Shown: in pieces, positions 26,433 to 39,236 of the stretch
Numbering within the stretch: position 1 is the first letter of the stretch
Layout: the number at the start of each line of letters is the position of its first letter
Source of the DNA: Chrysemys picta bellii
Lineage: Eukaryota > Chordata > Testudines > Emydidae
Direction of reading: 5' to 3'
NCBI RefSeq assembly: GCF_011386835.1
Contig: NC_088804.1
Coordinates: 34,211,549-34,275,548, forward strand
DNA: 64,000 nt
The notes under the pieces: generated by a model
Told to the model about the DNA's origin: nothing
Databases searched by the model: none
What the model saw: only the letters and a program-made list of their open reading frames with translations
Made by a program: the position numbers and the translations under genes

Positions 26433-28375
26433 GCCTTTTTAAAGCTCTCACTTGGTACAACAATAGTTCACCTTTCAAAAGTGTCTAAGGTAACACTGCA
26501 CAAATAGCATGCTTGACAGCTTCTATTCAACAAACATGAATTTAGTACAGTAGACATGTATCAGGTCAGCAATGAAATGCATTAAACGGAGTTCTGTGGA
26601 GATGTTTTCCCACACTGCCCAATTCAAGTTATCACTTTTAAGAGTATTGACTTCAGCTACATAGAAGCTTACACTCATGGCAATTTAGTTAAGTATTGGC
26701 CAGAGTTTTCAGTGACTCAGTCACTGAGGGTGAAGTCAGTGAAATCTGAAATTCCAAAGTAAGATATTTCAATACATTATTTTAAAGTTTAGATAAAAAA
26801 CATCATTTCCTTATGACTGAACTGTCTGTGATAGACATTTTCTCTTCATAGCGGAAATACTAGAATGTGCAAATACCTCTCTTTTCATAATTATGCACAA
26901 AGCTGAAAGAACCAATTAAGTCCTTCTTCACCCAAGGAGAAATTGTCTTTCAATCAAACCGAAAACACATTCTGAAAAAAATATAATCCTTTGCATCAAT
27001 TTATTACCACTACTCTTAGTCCTTTAGTAGCTTAAATAGGCAATGAACCCATTCAAATCACTGTTGCCAAGGAGTTCAAGTAGAAGAGCATATTCAAATC
27101 AAGTCCTTTCTAAAGCTCATGGACAGTTTTATTAGACATATTGTGCCAACCTATACACAACATAAAATTATAAGAGGAAAGCAGATTAACAATAATTCCA
27201 ACAATGAAAGGAATACAACAGGATTCTCTGGTCAAAGCTTATTAGCCAAATCAGTTTACACACCACTAGGCAGAACAAACCGAACTCATTTTCTTCTCTC
27301 TCACCCCTTTCACCTGCATGCTATTTACAGTATTTTCTTAGGTGATTACAAAATCCAGACATTAGGATTCTGCAGTGTCTAAATAAAAATGTGCTTTGGT
27401 TTTACTTCTGCTTTCCCATTAAATGTGAGCAGCTATCATTTTATTGGCAACCTCCTTTGATATTGCTGCAGTTGATATGGAGAGGAACTCCCTAACCTGG
27501 TTTTAGTTATTAGGAACCTGGTTAGAATCCTGCTTGCTTTTAATTAACTTGGCTGAGGAAAACTGTATGCCCATGCAACACCTCAGACTACCCCTAGATC
27601 ATTTAAACTGCACAGACAAATGAGGCTGCAGAATTTGGAGGCAATGCAGAGAAGATACCCTGGACACTCCATTCCAATTTAAGAACTTGCAGCTTTTCTA
27701 GGCAAGGCTCCCTCATGATAATTCAAGAGTTTAGAGAGAGCACAGGAGCCGAAGATTTAAAGAGAGCATACTGTGGTCAAGTAGTACTAAGTGACAACTT
27801 GAGTAACAGATTCCAGTGGACTAGGACTTTAAATTGATGAGCAGTGACACAAATGAAATGAAGTTGGGGCAAATGGCTGTCTTTAATAGCATCTGTTCCT
27901 ACATACAATATAAAGGCAAAACTTGTATAGAAATTAATGAAGTGTGTCCTTTAATACTGGAAGTTATCCTCTAAAGGGCTGCTAGAGAAATTGGGCTATC
28001 TAGATTCTGAATGAAAACTAATCTCTTGTGTTTAATGAGCTAAATTATGGAGGACATGGGTCACATTACTTAATAAGTAGTTTGGGATGATATTGCCCAC
28101 AGAATTTTTCAAGTTCCCATGAGAGCAGAGTTAGAGCTGATAGTATCAAAGAGTTTACTACACAATCGCCACTCATCGTTTGAAACAGCACAGTGCACAT
28201 TTAGGCACCAATAGAAAATTTTCAGCACAAGTAAATTTCAGATTATCTCTATTTTAAAAGGCAGATTCAAGCAATAATCCAAAAAAGGAAAAGTTACCAA
28301 TTTTTGTAGTTTAAGAGTGTATAGTTGCCACAACATTGTTTACAGAGATCTACAGCCCGTTAACCTACTCCCAAA

Positions 28376-28515
28376 GGGCAAGATTCTGATTTCTTATTCA
28401 TGGTGAGTAATACCTTTATTATGTGAGCAGTCCCATTGAACGCAAAGGAGCGTTTTGTGGAGTAAAATACCTTGAATAAGGCTATTATCAGAAGGAAGTT
28501 ATCAGAATCTGGCCC
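28376..28515. mobile_element. Short palindromic MITE, family unknown
   Basis: Inverted ends GGGCAAGATTCTGAT and ATCAGAATCTGGCCC enclose 140 bp. No unambiguous target duplication was found. Confidence 0.5.
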
Positions 28516-30785
28516 AAAATCCTTGAGTCAGACGTCTGTGTCATCACGAAGGAGGCCATTCCTTAGTTTATTTTCATAGTGGAGTGATATTACAATCTTA
28601 TCTGTCCTCATTTTGGTGCAATTAAAACTTGTGCAAATTATGTACAGTGTATTAATCTGAAAAATATTCCTGTCCATTTTGCTTAATCTTTGTGTGATTT
28701 ATTTACAAGTAAACCAAGATATACCACCAAACAGGAGAATGGTTGAACAAACTTACAAAAAAAATTCCTATATACACTATATCCCAAAATACACTGTAAC
28801 AAAATTGCTTGCATTGGATAGTATGTATTGTTTATTGCAAACAAGGCCAAAGAACCTGCCTGGAGTAACTGTTGTCCCCTCACTAAACCTCTGACAGCAA
28901 GGAAGGAGGAAATCAACATACGGATGGAACCAGATCTCACCAAGTTTCCTAGCTTGAACTCATTTTCAGGAGGAGATCACACTTTTTTATTAGCTTTAAT
29001 TATATATGTACTTATAAACTAAAAGTTTGAAGTACTGGTGCCTTTTACTGTGAACTAGTGTCTTACTATTTTGAAACATGAGAATGAAATTAAATGAACA
29101 GGGTTTTTAAAGTAACCACAAATTATATATGGTATGTACAGCTGAAACAGAGTAACCAAAAGTTCTTTCTATATTTTAACTTTCAGTACTATTGTAATGA
29201 TTTCACATAATTTATGGCATCTTAAAGACATATGAAGCCAAAAGAATGTCAATGGAAGAGTCCCACACTCATCTATTGCCAATGTATCATGAATTAAAAC
29301 TATTCCACTAATATTTCATATCTGAAGGACTTCAAGACTCAATAGGATTGTCACATAAAGGCTCAGACCTTTCATTCTCAATTACAGTTCTACCGACACC
29401 ACTTTACAGAAGTGGCCCTTGACCATTTAAATACAAATGGATATTTATTAGTTCTTAAATGGGAGTGCCTCTTCACATCTTAATGCAAGTGCTGACACAT
29501 TAATTTTTGTCCAGCAGAACATCATGTTCTGACATGGCATTATACTCACCCTGCTAGTAAAAAACACTGAAAACTAAGTCTGTACTTAAGATATTTTGTT
29601 GCGATTTATAAATCACAGCCATTTTTAAAAATTTTCTGTTGATTAAATGATCAAATTGAAAATCAGATTTATCCAAATATTTTGCATGTACTAGAAATAT
29701 AAGTAACATCTAGGGACTACAACTAAAACTAGTTGGACAAAAAAAAACCTGGCAGTTTGCTTTCTATACTTGATTAATTGCTTAGTCAATTTCACCATTT
29801 CCCTTCAGTGGTCTTTCAGAGTAGGTTAATGTTCTTATCAGCCTTAATTCTGATCCCAATACCTTCTATGTTACTAGTCCATTTCAAGTTTATGCCGTTT
29901 TAAATTTAACATTTTTATTTCAGAAGCTATTTAAAAATTCTAGTAGAAACATTAAAGGAAAGGAGATGAATGAATTTAGTTGTTTCAATAAATTCTTAAG
30001 CAACAGATTCCATGCAAAGATTCAAATGTGATGTTTCAACAACCTGAGATGAAGATATTTCATTCAATGTGTAATAGGGCAAGCCACTGTTTTGCTCATT
30101 AAGATCCAATATTTAAATTTATTCTTTGTCTCAGTGAAAACAATTGAAATTAAATTGACTTTTTATGTCTTGATATAGAAATACTTCTGCATGCAACACT
30201 GATTTAGAGTAAAACCACCAACTGGGAAAATAATTTAGCAATGATATAGCATACAGCAGATACATTATTTAGTTTTTGAATATAGAGGATGACCCGTCTA
30301 CATTTAAGATTTACTGCACAGCCAATGAAAATGTAAAGAGTTTTTCCAAGTGGGTGATCTCAAGTTTCTACTTGCTTGAAAAAATGAAGGACCTCTGAGC
30401 CACTTCACAGAAATGTTCTAGATTATATATCTAGATGGTGCTGGTTGATCCATATTAAAAATATAGAAGTCTAACAGCAGATCTCATTGAAATCCCAGCA
30501 ACTGTTTAAATTTTCAACTCTCCACACAGTGGGTGTCAGGCACTCTGCATTTTCTTATCACTTTAAATATGCCTAGAGCACCTACTTTCAAACAGACTGA
30601 ACCATCTGCCTTCTGGTTGGCCGGAATATGGTAAATTTAGTGCATGTGTGACAGATGGGAGGAAGAACAGCTCATGGTTGTTCTGCCTGAAGGGGAGATG
30701 TCACTCTATGACGAAATAATATTCTCGCTAATATACTGACACTCAATTCCCACACACAACTTGTTTTATATTTCAAAACTCTTAC

Positions 30786-30922
30786 CTCTTTGTGACACTC
30801 TTTGAGCAGACTGATAACTCGATTACATTCTTCACTGTGCAGGTGAGGAGACAAGTCTGGATGCATCTTGAGTTAAGGGTAGCTTGTGCAGTTCATGGAC
30901 TACAATTTGAAAAATGTTCCAC
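30786..30922 (-). CDS. CMC2: CMC2, C-X9-C motif containing 2 (first coding exon; gene annotation)
   Basis: CMC2 is a small twin-CX9C protein of the mitochondrial intermembrane space, linked to cytochrome c oxidase biogenesis; such proteins are folded by the MIA40/Erv1 relay. On the minus strand the ATG at 30864-30866 opens 27 codons (MHPDLSPHLHSEECNRVISL, then LKECHKE) ending at 30786 before donor gtaag. Joined to 17653-17724 and 8967-9053 it gives exactly 79 residues, the usual length. The motifs are C14-X9-C24 (this exon) and C37-X9-C47 (next exon). There is no cleavable presequence, as expected for this class. An acceptor 'atatttgcag' at 30923 suggests the exon includes 56 bases of 5' UTR (30867-30922), so only 30786-30866 is coding. 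Its divergent neighbour is CENPN, as in mammals. Confidence 0.95.
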
Positions 30923-31212
30923 CTGCAAATATTAACATATGAAAGTACATCTTAAAGTCTAACACATCTCCATTTAGGAAGTCCTTGCAGTTCACTAATA
31001 GAAATAACTTAATTTTAATCAAAACCAGAACATAATGACATCCCAAATTGTTTATTTAGGTTATAATTTGATATAACAAAGTACGTAGTTAAAAATGAAA
31101 ATGCAGCATATGCCTCTGCCTTTCTGTTATTCATTTATGGACTGCCTACATGATTAAAGTTAAGCACACACTTAAGAGCTTTGTGGGATCAAGGTCCTCT
31201 ATGTGTTTCATG

Positions 31213-31425
31213 TATCAAAGGGGTAGCCATGTTAGTCTGGATCTGTAAAAGCAGCAAAGAGTCCTGTGGCACCTTATAGACTAACAGACGTATAGGAGCA
31301 TGAGCTTTCGTGGGTGAATACCCATTTCTTCACATGCATCCGAAGAAGTGGGTATTCACCCACGAAAGCTCATGCTCCTATACGTTTGTTAGTCTATAAG
31401 GTGTCACAGGACTCTTTGCTGCTTT
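31213..31425. mobile_element. Palindromic SINE-like retroelement with 13-bp duplication
   Basis: The left end reads TATCAAAGGGGTAGCCATGT. Two arms of about 90 bp (AGTCCTGTGGCACCTTATAG ... AGCTTTCGTGGGTGAATACC) then face each other around 'tcacatgcatccga'. It is flanked by a perfect 13-bp duplication TATGTGTTTCATG (31200-31212 and 31426-31438), the length expected for LINE-type retrotransposition and not for cut-and-paste transposons. Transcribed, it would fold into a long hairpin. Confidence 0.8.
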
Positions 31426-32881
31426 TATGTGTTTCATGACATTTGGGAGTTGTTGAAGATGAAATCATCTTTCTCCTTGCTGCTGTCCGTTCCTCCTCCA
31501 TTTTCTAGCTTCTTTAGTGGAAGGTAAAAACTAAAACTATGATCTATTTTCACTACACGTCCACTACCCATGTGGGTATAGGGCAGTATACATGTCACCT
31601 GGTATTCTGGTATTTCTAGAGTACTTCGAATCACTGGCTTTTTTATTTGTGCCTAGGTATCTGAGTTAAAATGCAAAATTTAATTAACTGATCTTGACTG
31701 ACTGGAGACAGTGGTGGAGAAAAGGGTCAAATTTCAAGTAGCTAAGTTACACTGATATGCTTTGGAAGCATGTCCCTGTACTTCACTCAGAATTTTGGCT
31801 ATGCAACAACCACTGCTTTAAGAGGAATCACAAAATAAAGCCTATGCAATATTTTTAAAATTTATCCCAAGGGGTTAACAAACCCACAAGCAGAAAAATT
31901 AAGGCTGAACAGTCATCCTTAATAACTATTGTATCTGGAAGTTTTGCAGTGCATATGGTATTTCAGATAGTAGTGTCCTTCAGAAAGCAACATAGTCTTT
32001 GTCTTGATCCTGCAGAGAAGTCCATAATCCTGTTTCGATTACAGTGGGTCCAGTCCTACATTGTGCTGAGCACCTTCAACTCCAATGAAATCACTGGATG
32101 TTAACCAAGTAAAAATACTATCCCTTTAGAGAGATTAGAGGAAGACAGTGGTGGGATATATTGGGGTGCAGGAGGAAATCAGTGCATAATACTAGAGAAT
32201 GGCACACAGCGAGACTGGGGGGGCATAAATGGGAGAAGAAAAGACAAAGAAACTGAAGAAGAGGTAGAGAACACAACGTGAGGAAAGAGAAAAAGCCAGT
32301 TATGGTGGTATCAATCCAGCACCTTTTAATCATTTCACAGATAGACTTTTATCTATTTTATTCAAAGATTTAAAAGTATCTGAAGAAAGATTAGTGAGCA
32401 AAACCACACACATCCAGAAGCGTGCTAGCATATCAAAATAGAAATGAGCTTTACCCTTTGGTGGGCACAGACACATTCTGATTTTGTTTAGCAACTACAG
32501 TACTACAAAAATGTACTTGGTGATTAAGAAAAAAAATCACGTCCCAAAAATAAAATACTGTGTATACAATTTAAAATTTCTTGTTAATTATAAAATAGTT
32601 AAAGAAATCTTATTAAGGCTAAACTTTAGGTTTTGTTTAAAGTGCTGTAACAAAATCTAATATTAATACAAATGCTCAGTGATTAATTTTAATTTAATGA
32701 ACAGTTTTGGGAAGGGGATTTAGATATTACCCCAAACCGTTTGCAATCCAGATGAACAGTGTCACGCTAACAAAAATAACAGTAACAATCAGCTTTTTTG
32801 TTTAGAGTTAGAGTGCAAACTAAATAGCAAAATGATTAACACGAATTATATTTGTAAGCTTTTCAGCTCTAACCATTCCTG

Positions 32882-33007
32882 TTAACATAGCTATCGCCTC
32901 TCACAGAGGTGGATTAACTATGCCAACGGGAGAAGTTCTCCTGTCAGCATAGCAGTGTCTTCTCTAAAGCGCTACAGTAGCACATAGTTTTAAGTGTAGA
33001 CCTGTCC
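32882..33007. mobile_element. Truncated PIF/Harbinger-like MITE
   Basis: Only one end is complete: AGTGTAGACCTGTCC followed by TAA. The interior (GCCAACGGGAGAAGTTCTCC, AGCGCTACAG) resembles the right halves of 12871-13151 and 39460-39736. Confidence 0.6.
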
Positions 33008-33426
33008 TAATAAAAGGGTTGCTCTACAATATTTATCATATCTTATTAGCTAAAAGTGGCTTCTCTATTAGTTACTAAAATTACAAAGAGAGTTAATATA
33101 TTACATTTGACTACAAGTTATGTTTATAACTTGGCACTTAGCAGCACTTTTTTTCTTCAAATTGCTTTATATCAAAAAAACTCAATTTTTAGAGGCTAAA
33201 GTTTGCAGCAAGTAGTAAATATCAAGATCATATTTGCTACATAAATGTGTATAATAGGAAAAAAGATAAGACTTTTAGAGAGGTTACATGAAAGGATACT
33301 AGCTCCACTCCAAGACATGTAATCATCTGAGTTCATCTTTGATAAATCCCCAAAACAACAGGGAAACTAAAAATAGAAACACACAGTGAATTAGCAGGTA
33401 GCAAGTGTCATTAAAGTGGTAACTAA

Positions 33427-33712
33427 GGGCTTGTCAACACTACGCAGCTTTTAAAGACAAGGCTGTGTCGACACAGCCTTGTTGCTAAAAGTCAGCATGT
33501 GTAAATGCTCTTTGTCAGCACTTTTGCCAACAAAATACTTCTAGCCCCGCGAGCAGTGTTAAGCTATGTCGGCAGGAGAGCGCTCCTGCCGACAAAGCTG
33601 CGTTCACACTGCCACTTGCGTCGGCAAAACTTTTGTCCTTCGCGGGGGGGCTTTTTTAAGTACCTGTGAAGGACAAAAGTTGTCTCAACAATTTTGCAGT
33701 GTAGACATACCC
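33427..33712. mobile_element. PIF/Harbinger-like MITE
   Basis: GGGCTTGTCAACACTACGCA to TGCAGTGTAGACATACCC, with TAA on both sides (33424-33426, 33713-33715). Internal short hairpins such as GGCTGTGTCGACACAGCC and GGCAGGAGAGCGCTCCTGCC. Confidence 0.82.
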
Positions 33713-33893
33713 TAAGCCTCATTATCATCTACCATATTTGCACAACACACTTTGATTAAAGGTGATCTAAATAGTTGACATACTGAATTCAAATACATAA
33801 TCCACTGACTGAAGCTCTCTATTTAAAAAAATATTTCATTGCTTATTAGAATGATCTGGCCTGTAGAATGCTACAAGGAAATACAAATTAGAT

Positions 33894-34204
33894 CAGGGGT
33901 CGGCAACCTTTCAGAAGTAGTGTGCCGAGTCTTCATTTATTCACTCTAATTTAAGGTTTTGCATGCCAGTAATACATTTTAATGTTTTTAGGAGGTCTCT
34001 TTCTATAAGTCTATAATATATAGCTAAACTATTGTTGTATGTAAAGTAAAAAAGGTTTTTAAAATGTTTAAGAAGCTTCATTTAAAATTAAATTAAAATG
34101 CAGAGCCCCCCCGACTGGTGGCCAGGACCCGGGCAGTGTGAGTGCCACTGAAAATCAGCTCGCGTGCCGCCTTCGGAACGCGTGCCATAGGTTGTCTACC
34201 CCTG
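33894..34204. mobile_element. hAT MITE, AT-rich core
   Basis: Termini CAGGGGTCGGCAACCTTTC and GGTTGTCTACCCCTG with a perfect 8-bp duplication AATTAGAT (33886-33893 and 34205-34212). It shares the outer terminus with the GC-rich hAT MITEs but has a different interior. Confidence 0.9.
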
Positions 34205-34341
34205 AATTAGATCATCCCCATTCTAGAAAGAGGCTTTCATGTCACTTCACATCTTAAGTAATAAATGTTGAGATAACTGCTGTTCCTACTGCACACTATT
34301 CAACAGCCAGAAATGTGGCAAGGCACATGAAGCTAAACTAA

Positions 34342-34632
34342 ACTTATGTCTACACTACAAACGTCTGCTGGCATAGTTACATCAATTGGGGATGTGAAGA
34401 GGTTTTGATCCCTGACATAGCTGTGCTGGCAGAAGGCCCTAGTGTAGACACAGTTATACTGGCAAAACTATACTTGTACTAGTATAGCTTGTTTTGTTTG
34501 GGGATAACAATATAAGCTATACCAGTGAAAGTGCAGCTTTGCAAATACAATTGCGTCTGCACTAGGAGGGCTTTGCTGTATAGCATATCAGTATAGGTAC
34601 ACCATTGAACTGCTCCATGAAGAGACATGGCC
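34342..34632. mobile_element. PIF/Harbinger-like MITE
   Basis: ACTTATGTCTACACTACAAA to GAGACATGGCC, flanked by TAA (34339-34341, 34633-34635). The right terminus has decayed. Confidence 0.65.
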
Positions 34633-34988
34633 TAACACTGAAGATAAATAATCTGTTATGAGAGGGGCCCTCTGTGACCCTAAGAGCATCCCAATGCCAC
34701 AGGGCAAGGGGCTTCCTGGTATGTAGCAATGTGTCTCAGCTGGCCTGCCCACCTTTGTGTGCACCCCACACACTGTTGTCATGATATTTATTTAGAAGGT
34801 GTCTTGTATCACAAACTAGTAACTCACTAGTAACTAGAATATACTCAAACTAGTAACTCACTAATCATTAGTATTCTTGCATGGTGTATGTACAGTTGAC
34901 ATGTAAAAAGCTATACAGATGTGCTGGAAAATATGTCCCTCAAATGTATTTGGCAGACAGCGCCTAATCCCAGTGGGTCCTAGACAAA

Positions 34989-35274
34989 GGGTACATCTAT
35001 ACCCAGCCGCTAGTTCGGCGGCTGGCAATCGAACTTCTGGGTTCGATTTATCGCGTCTTGTCTGGATGCGATAAGTCAAACCCGGAAGTGCTCGCCGTCG
35101 ACTGCGGTACTCCAGCTCGGCGAGAGGAGTACCACGGAGTCGACGGGGGAGCCTGCCTGCCGCGTGTGGACCGAGGTAAGATCGAACTAAGGTACTTCGA
35201 ACTTCAGCTACGTTATTCACGTAGCTGAAGTTGTGTACCTTAGTTCGATTTGGGGGGTTAGTGTAGACCAAGCC
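34989..35274. mobile_element. PIF/Harbinger-like MITE, TTCGA subfamily
   Basis: GGGTACATCTATACCCAGCC to TAGTGTAGACCAAGCC, flanked by AAA. The core contains GGGTTCGATTTATCGCGTC and a perfect hairpin ACTTCAGCTACGT-TATTC-ACGTAGCTGAAGT. It is nearly identical in layout to 56921-57206 and inverted relative to 36825-37109. A 163-codon minus-strand frame crosses it by chance. Confidence 0.8.
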
Positions 35275-35631
35275 AAAGCAATGTTGTTTTGCAGGCTTGA
35301 CTACAGTCTCCAATGTAAATGAAGATATGACCTCAGACAATGAAAAGCACATTCACATGCAAGGTAAAAAAAAGCCATCAGGCAAGCAAGGGGAAGATGA
35401 CCACTTAATCTCAATGGGGTTGGTGATTGCACTCACAAGAAGCCTTCCTGCCTCGTGGAACAGGATCAGTAAACTCTGGGAAGATATAAGCAAAGGCAAA
35501 AGTCATTTTATCCTTCACCTTTCAGACAAAGTAACCAAGTGCTTTGGTCTCTGCATTGGATCCTGGCTAAAGACTGGTCAGCCAGGCTGGAAGAATGACT
35601 ATGGTGAGAAAACTATTTTGAATGAAAGACT

Positions 35632-35807
35632 CAGGGCCGGTGCAACCCATTAGGCGACCTAGGCAGTCTCCTAGGGCACTACAATTTGGGGGCAGCGACC
35701 GCGGTGGTATTTCGGTTGTGGGACCTTCCGCTGCCACTGTGGGGGGCAGCATTTCGGGGTGGGACCTTCCGCTGCCTAGGGCGGCAGAAAAGCTGGCGGC
35801 GCTCCTG
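35632..35807. mobile_element. Short hAT MITE (176 bp)
   Basis: CAGGGCCGGTGCAACCC at one end, GGCGGCGCTCCTG at the other, with a perfect 8-bp duplication GAAAGACT (35624-35631 and 35808-35815). The interior has a direct repeat of GGGACCTTCCGCTGCC about 60 bp apart. Confidence 0.85.
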
Positions 35808-36434
35808 GAAAGACTAGTTTATTAAATCAGATTTTAGTCTAGTTATTTGTAACCATTTCTATCCTTACTCCTTCTACTTAGTACCACTTAAATCTATGTT
35901 CTATTGTTAATAAATTTGTTTTACTTTTACTATACACCAACTCAGTGCTGTGTATTTCAAATGGAGGCTGTGTTAATCTCAGTTAAGCTAACAGGCTGCT
36001 GTGTACTGTCACTTTAAAAGAGCAGCAAACTTGGGAAGGTTTTGTGAGTGCTACCATGAGAGGGAACTGAGCACAGCAGAGAAATGCTTTTGGGGACAAT
36101 TCTGGGTTACAAGGGTTAATGAGATCCCCCTGCAAAGGGTAATTGAGCAGTGGAAGCCAGAGTGAGACTTTCTTGCTTGTATGATGACTGTTGGTGACAT
36201 GGCTGTGAGCCACAGCTGTACAGCATTTAAGGCACCCAGAGAGTTGCAAGACTGAACCCCTTACTGGCCTGGGTGAATCCCAAAGCATCACACCTTCCAC
36301 ATCAGGGTTAGATTTGCTGAGTAAGTGCCTGACCCTGCAATCAGTTCTTCAAAGAACTCCACATAGGAATAAACATATATACAAGAGTAACTGTTGACAA
36401 CAGTTGAGACTGAAGGGAATATTGCAAGTTATCA

Positions 36435-36683
36435 GGGCTAGTCTACAATGGCAACGCTAAAGCGTTGCCGCAGCAGTGCTTTAACGTGGCTTCTGTAGTC
36501 GCAACAGAGTGCTTGGAGAGAGCTCTCCCAGCGCTCTAAAAAAAACCCACCTCCATAAGAGGCGTAGCTACAAGCGCTGATGCACTCTCTGCACTGGTGC
36601 TTTACAGCGCTGAAACTTGCTGCGCTCAGAGGGGTGTTTTTTCACACCCCTGAGCGCTGTAAATTGCCAGTGTAGACAAGCCC
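36435..36683. mobile_element. PIF/Harbinger-like MITE
   Basis: GGGCTAGTCTACAATGGCAA to TTGCCAGTGTAGACAAGCCC, flanked by TCA (36432-36434, 36684-36686). Internal GCGCTG words relate it to 14920-15209. Confidence 0.82.
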
Positions 36684-36824
36684 TCACTATAGTTAGAATA
36701 GCTACTTCAGAGTTACCTAAGAGCTTTGGCATCTGATGCTGTTACTAACCTTCCCTTCACAAGCAATTACTCAGAACAAAAACTTGTTAACTTGTCTTTA
36801 ATGTAAGAGGCTGTGCTTAACTAA

Positions 36825-37109
36825 GGCTTGGTCTACACTAAACCCCCAAATCGAACTAAGGTACGCAACTTCAGCTACGTGAATAACGTAGCTGAAGTCG
36901 ACGTACCTTAGTTCGAACTTACCGCCGTCCAGACCCGGCAGGCAGGCTCCCCCGTCGACTCCGCGTACTCCTCGCGGCGAGCAGGATTACCGGAGTCGAC
37001 AGGGAGCACTTCTGAGTTCGATTTATCGCGTCCAGACTAGACGCGATAAATCGAACCCAGAAGTTCGATTGCCTGCCGCCGAACCAGCGCGGTAAGTATA
37101 GACAAGCCC
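36825..37109. mobile_element. PIF/Harbinger-like MITE, TTCGA subfamily
   Basis: GGCTTGGTCTACACTAAACC to GTATAGACAAGCCC, flanked by TAA (36822-36824, 37110-37112). It carries the same core as 34989-35274 in the opposite orientation, including the AACTTCAGCTACGTGAATAA hairpin and paired TTATCGCGTC / GACGCGATAA. Confidence 0.85.
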
Positions 37110-38153
37110 TAAGGAGGCAACTTAATTGGGACATCTCCCGGAGAAACAGTACTGCCTAATGAAATAAATAGCAATGACTTCTGCCAGAAGCAAAAACTCC
37201 ACTTAATGAGGATCCATTCAACCAATGGCAAGGAGTTAATACCTGGTGAATCACCCTTTAATAGAAATTCTAAAATCCAGTTCCTATTAGAAATTGTCAT
37301 AAAAATAGAGGGACATGAGGTCAAAAGTCGTTTTTCAACATCGCCTTCCTTAGCTATTTCACTACCATTACCTTTGATTAAAACTGAAAGGATCTTCAAA
37401 AATCAAATACTATTAATCATTCATGTTTTGTTTATTTTTGGTACTTCACTCCCTTGGACAATGAAAACACAATGGTCAGTTTCACTGTAAGTTACTCACA
37501 TTGCAATAGCCACATTTGGGGCACAAACAACTCATGTTTATGTTTAAAGCCAACCCCTTCCATCACTATAGAACAAAATATTTTAATTGAAATTCTCTTC
37601 ATTCAAGTTTTTGAAATTTTCTTTTTGAAAGCCACACAGAAAAGCTGAATTTTGGGCCCAAAAGTATCTAGCAGTGTCCCTTTAAGGAGGAAGGAAAGAG
37701 TCAGTATTTTGTACAATGTGGTATTTTATTTAATTTTTAGTTGTCATTTTAAGAAATAATCTCTCCTCTCACAGCGGCCAGTCGCTTAGATCTTGTTTAA
37801 ACTAAACTTCCCCCCCCGCCCCTGAATGGCAGAGAATTCTACAACTTTTCAGCCCCAATAGGTATCATGAGTGAGAATGCTGCTAGTGTAAACCACGCTC
37901 CAGGCAACCACTGCTGTTCTAACCACTGTATCATCAACGCTGACATTTTAAGCACCATTAGATGACAGTTAGACTTTCAGGTTAAACAACAGTGCTTAAA
38001 ATGATGATGTTCAGCTAAAGTCCTGTCTGCACTAGCGATCCCGCTATTTCTACCAACTGTGCAACTGAACTGGTGATGGGAAGTTTGGGGCCAGAAAGAT
38101 TAAACACTCTCAATCAAGCCAATACACTGCCCAGCAGGGACTCTAAGCCTTAA

Positions 38154-38399
38154 AGACATGTCTACACAGCAAAGAAAAATCCACCAACTGACTCAGGATC
38201 CCGGGATTCAGGCTGCAGCGCTGTTTCACTGCTGTGTAAACTTCCAAGCTTGAGCTGGAGCCTGGGCCTACCACCCCGCAGGGTCCTAGAGCCCAGAAGT
38301 TTACACAGCAATAAAACAGCCCCACAGCCCAACCCTCAGGAGCTCGAATCAGCTAGCATGGGCCAGCCATGGGTGTCTCAGTGGTGTGTAGACATATCC
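38154..38399. mobile_element. PIF/Harbinger-like MITE
   Basis: AGACATGTCTACACAGCAAA to GTGTGTAGACATATCC, flanked by TAA (38151-38153, 38400-38402). The interior differs from the other copies. Confidence 0.75.
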
Positions 38400-38517
38400 T
38401 AACAGTCTATAATGCTCACAGAATAAATTTACACAAATCCAAGCAACATGGAAGCCTCTTAATTTTCCAGCCTCTGAAATAGTCTCCCTGTTGCCACAAT
38501 GAGAAAAAAAACCAGTT

Positions 38518-39031
38518 ACCTACCTTTCTTAACTGTTGTTCTTCTAGGTGTGTTGCTCATGTCCATTCCATGTTAGGTGTGTGCACGCTGCATGTACCAC
38601 TGATGGAAATTTTTCCCCTAGTGGTATCCATAGGGTCGGCTCTGGCGCCCTCTGGAGTGCTGTGCTCATGCGCCATTATATGAAGCGCCACCAGCCCTAC
38701 ACCTTCTCAGTTCCTTTTTGCTGTCAGCTCCAATGGCAAGTAGGAGGTTGGATCATGGAATGGACATGAGCAACATATCTCAAAGAACAACAGTTACAAA
38801 AGGTAGGTAACCATTTTTTCCTCTTCGAGAGCTTGCTCATGTCGATTCCATGTTAGGTGACTCACAAGCAGTATCCCTGGAGGTGGGCTCGGAGTTCATG
38901 GTCTTGCGGCTTGCAGCACTGCTCTACCAAAACTTGAGTCATCCTGTGCCTGCTGTGTAATGGCATAATGGGACGCAAATGGAGGTGGGGCACACATACC
39001 TAACATGGAATCAACATGAGCAAGCACTTGA
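38518..39031. repeat. Compound repeat with four copies of a 25-bp word
   Basis: The word TTGCTCATGTCCATTCCATG occurs at about 38551 (plus), 38753 (minus), 38830 (plus) and 39003 (minus), usually followed by TTAGGTG. Other shared pieces (GTTGTTCTTCTA, TACCTTT.TTAACTG) surround them. This looks like an inverted-repeat transposon or two tandem copies; the superfamily is not recognised. Confidence 0.65.
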
Positions 39032-39037
39032 AGAATA

Positions 39038-39236
39038 CACCTCTACCCCAATATAACGCGACCCGATAGAACACGAATTCGGATATAACCGGTAAAGTAG
39101 TGCTCCCGGGGGGAGAGGGGGGAGGGCGGGGCTGCGCACTCCAGCGGATCAAACCAAATTCGATATATCGCGGTTTCACCTATAAGGCGGTAAGATTTTT
39201 TGGCTCCCGAGGCAGCGTTATATCGGGGTAGAGGTG
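39038..39236. mobile_element. Tc1/mariner-type MITE (199 bp)
   Basis: Termini CACCTCTACCCCAATATAAC and GTTATATCGGGGTAGAGGTG with TA on each side (39036-39037, 39237-39238). The two ends match over about 22 bp with one change. Core GC-rich. Confidence 0.85.

Larger units (their letters stand above)
17725..30785 (-). other. CMC2: CMC2 intron 2, about 13 kb
   Basis: Bounded by donor GAG|gtaag at 30786 and acceptor cttag|CAC at 17724. It contains MITEs at 18809-19524, 21659-22657, 23046-23768 and 28376-28515. It also has an L3/CR1 LINE tail at 25684-26025 and a half-palindrome retroelement at 26350-26432. No gene is seen in 19.5-21.6, 23.8-25.6, 26.5-28.3 or 28.5-30.7 kb. Confidence 0.85.

Noticed and set aside
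34861..35352. 163-codon minus frame
   Set aside because: Its centre is a complete MITE (34989-35274), so the protein would be mostly transposon sequence with no known domain.
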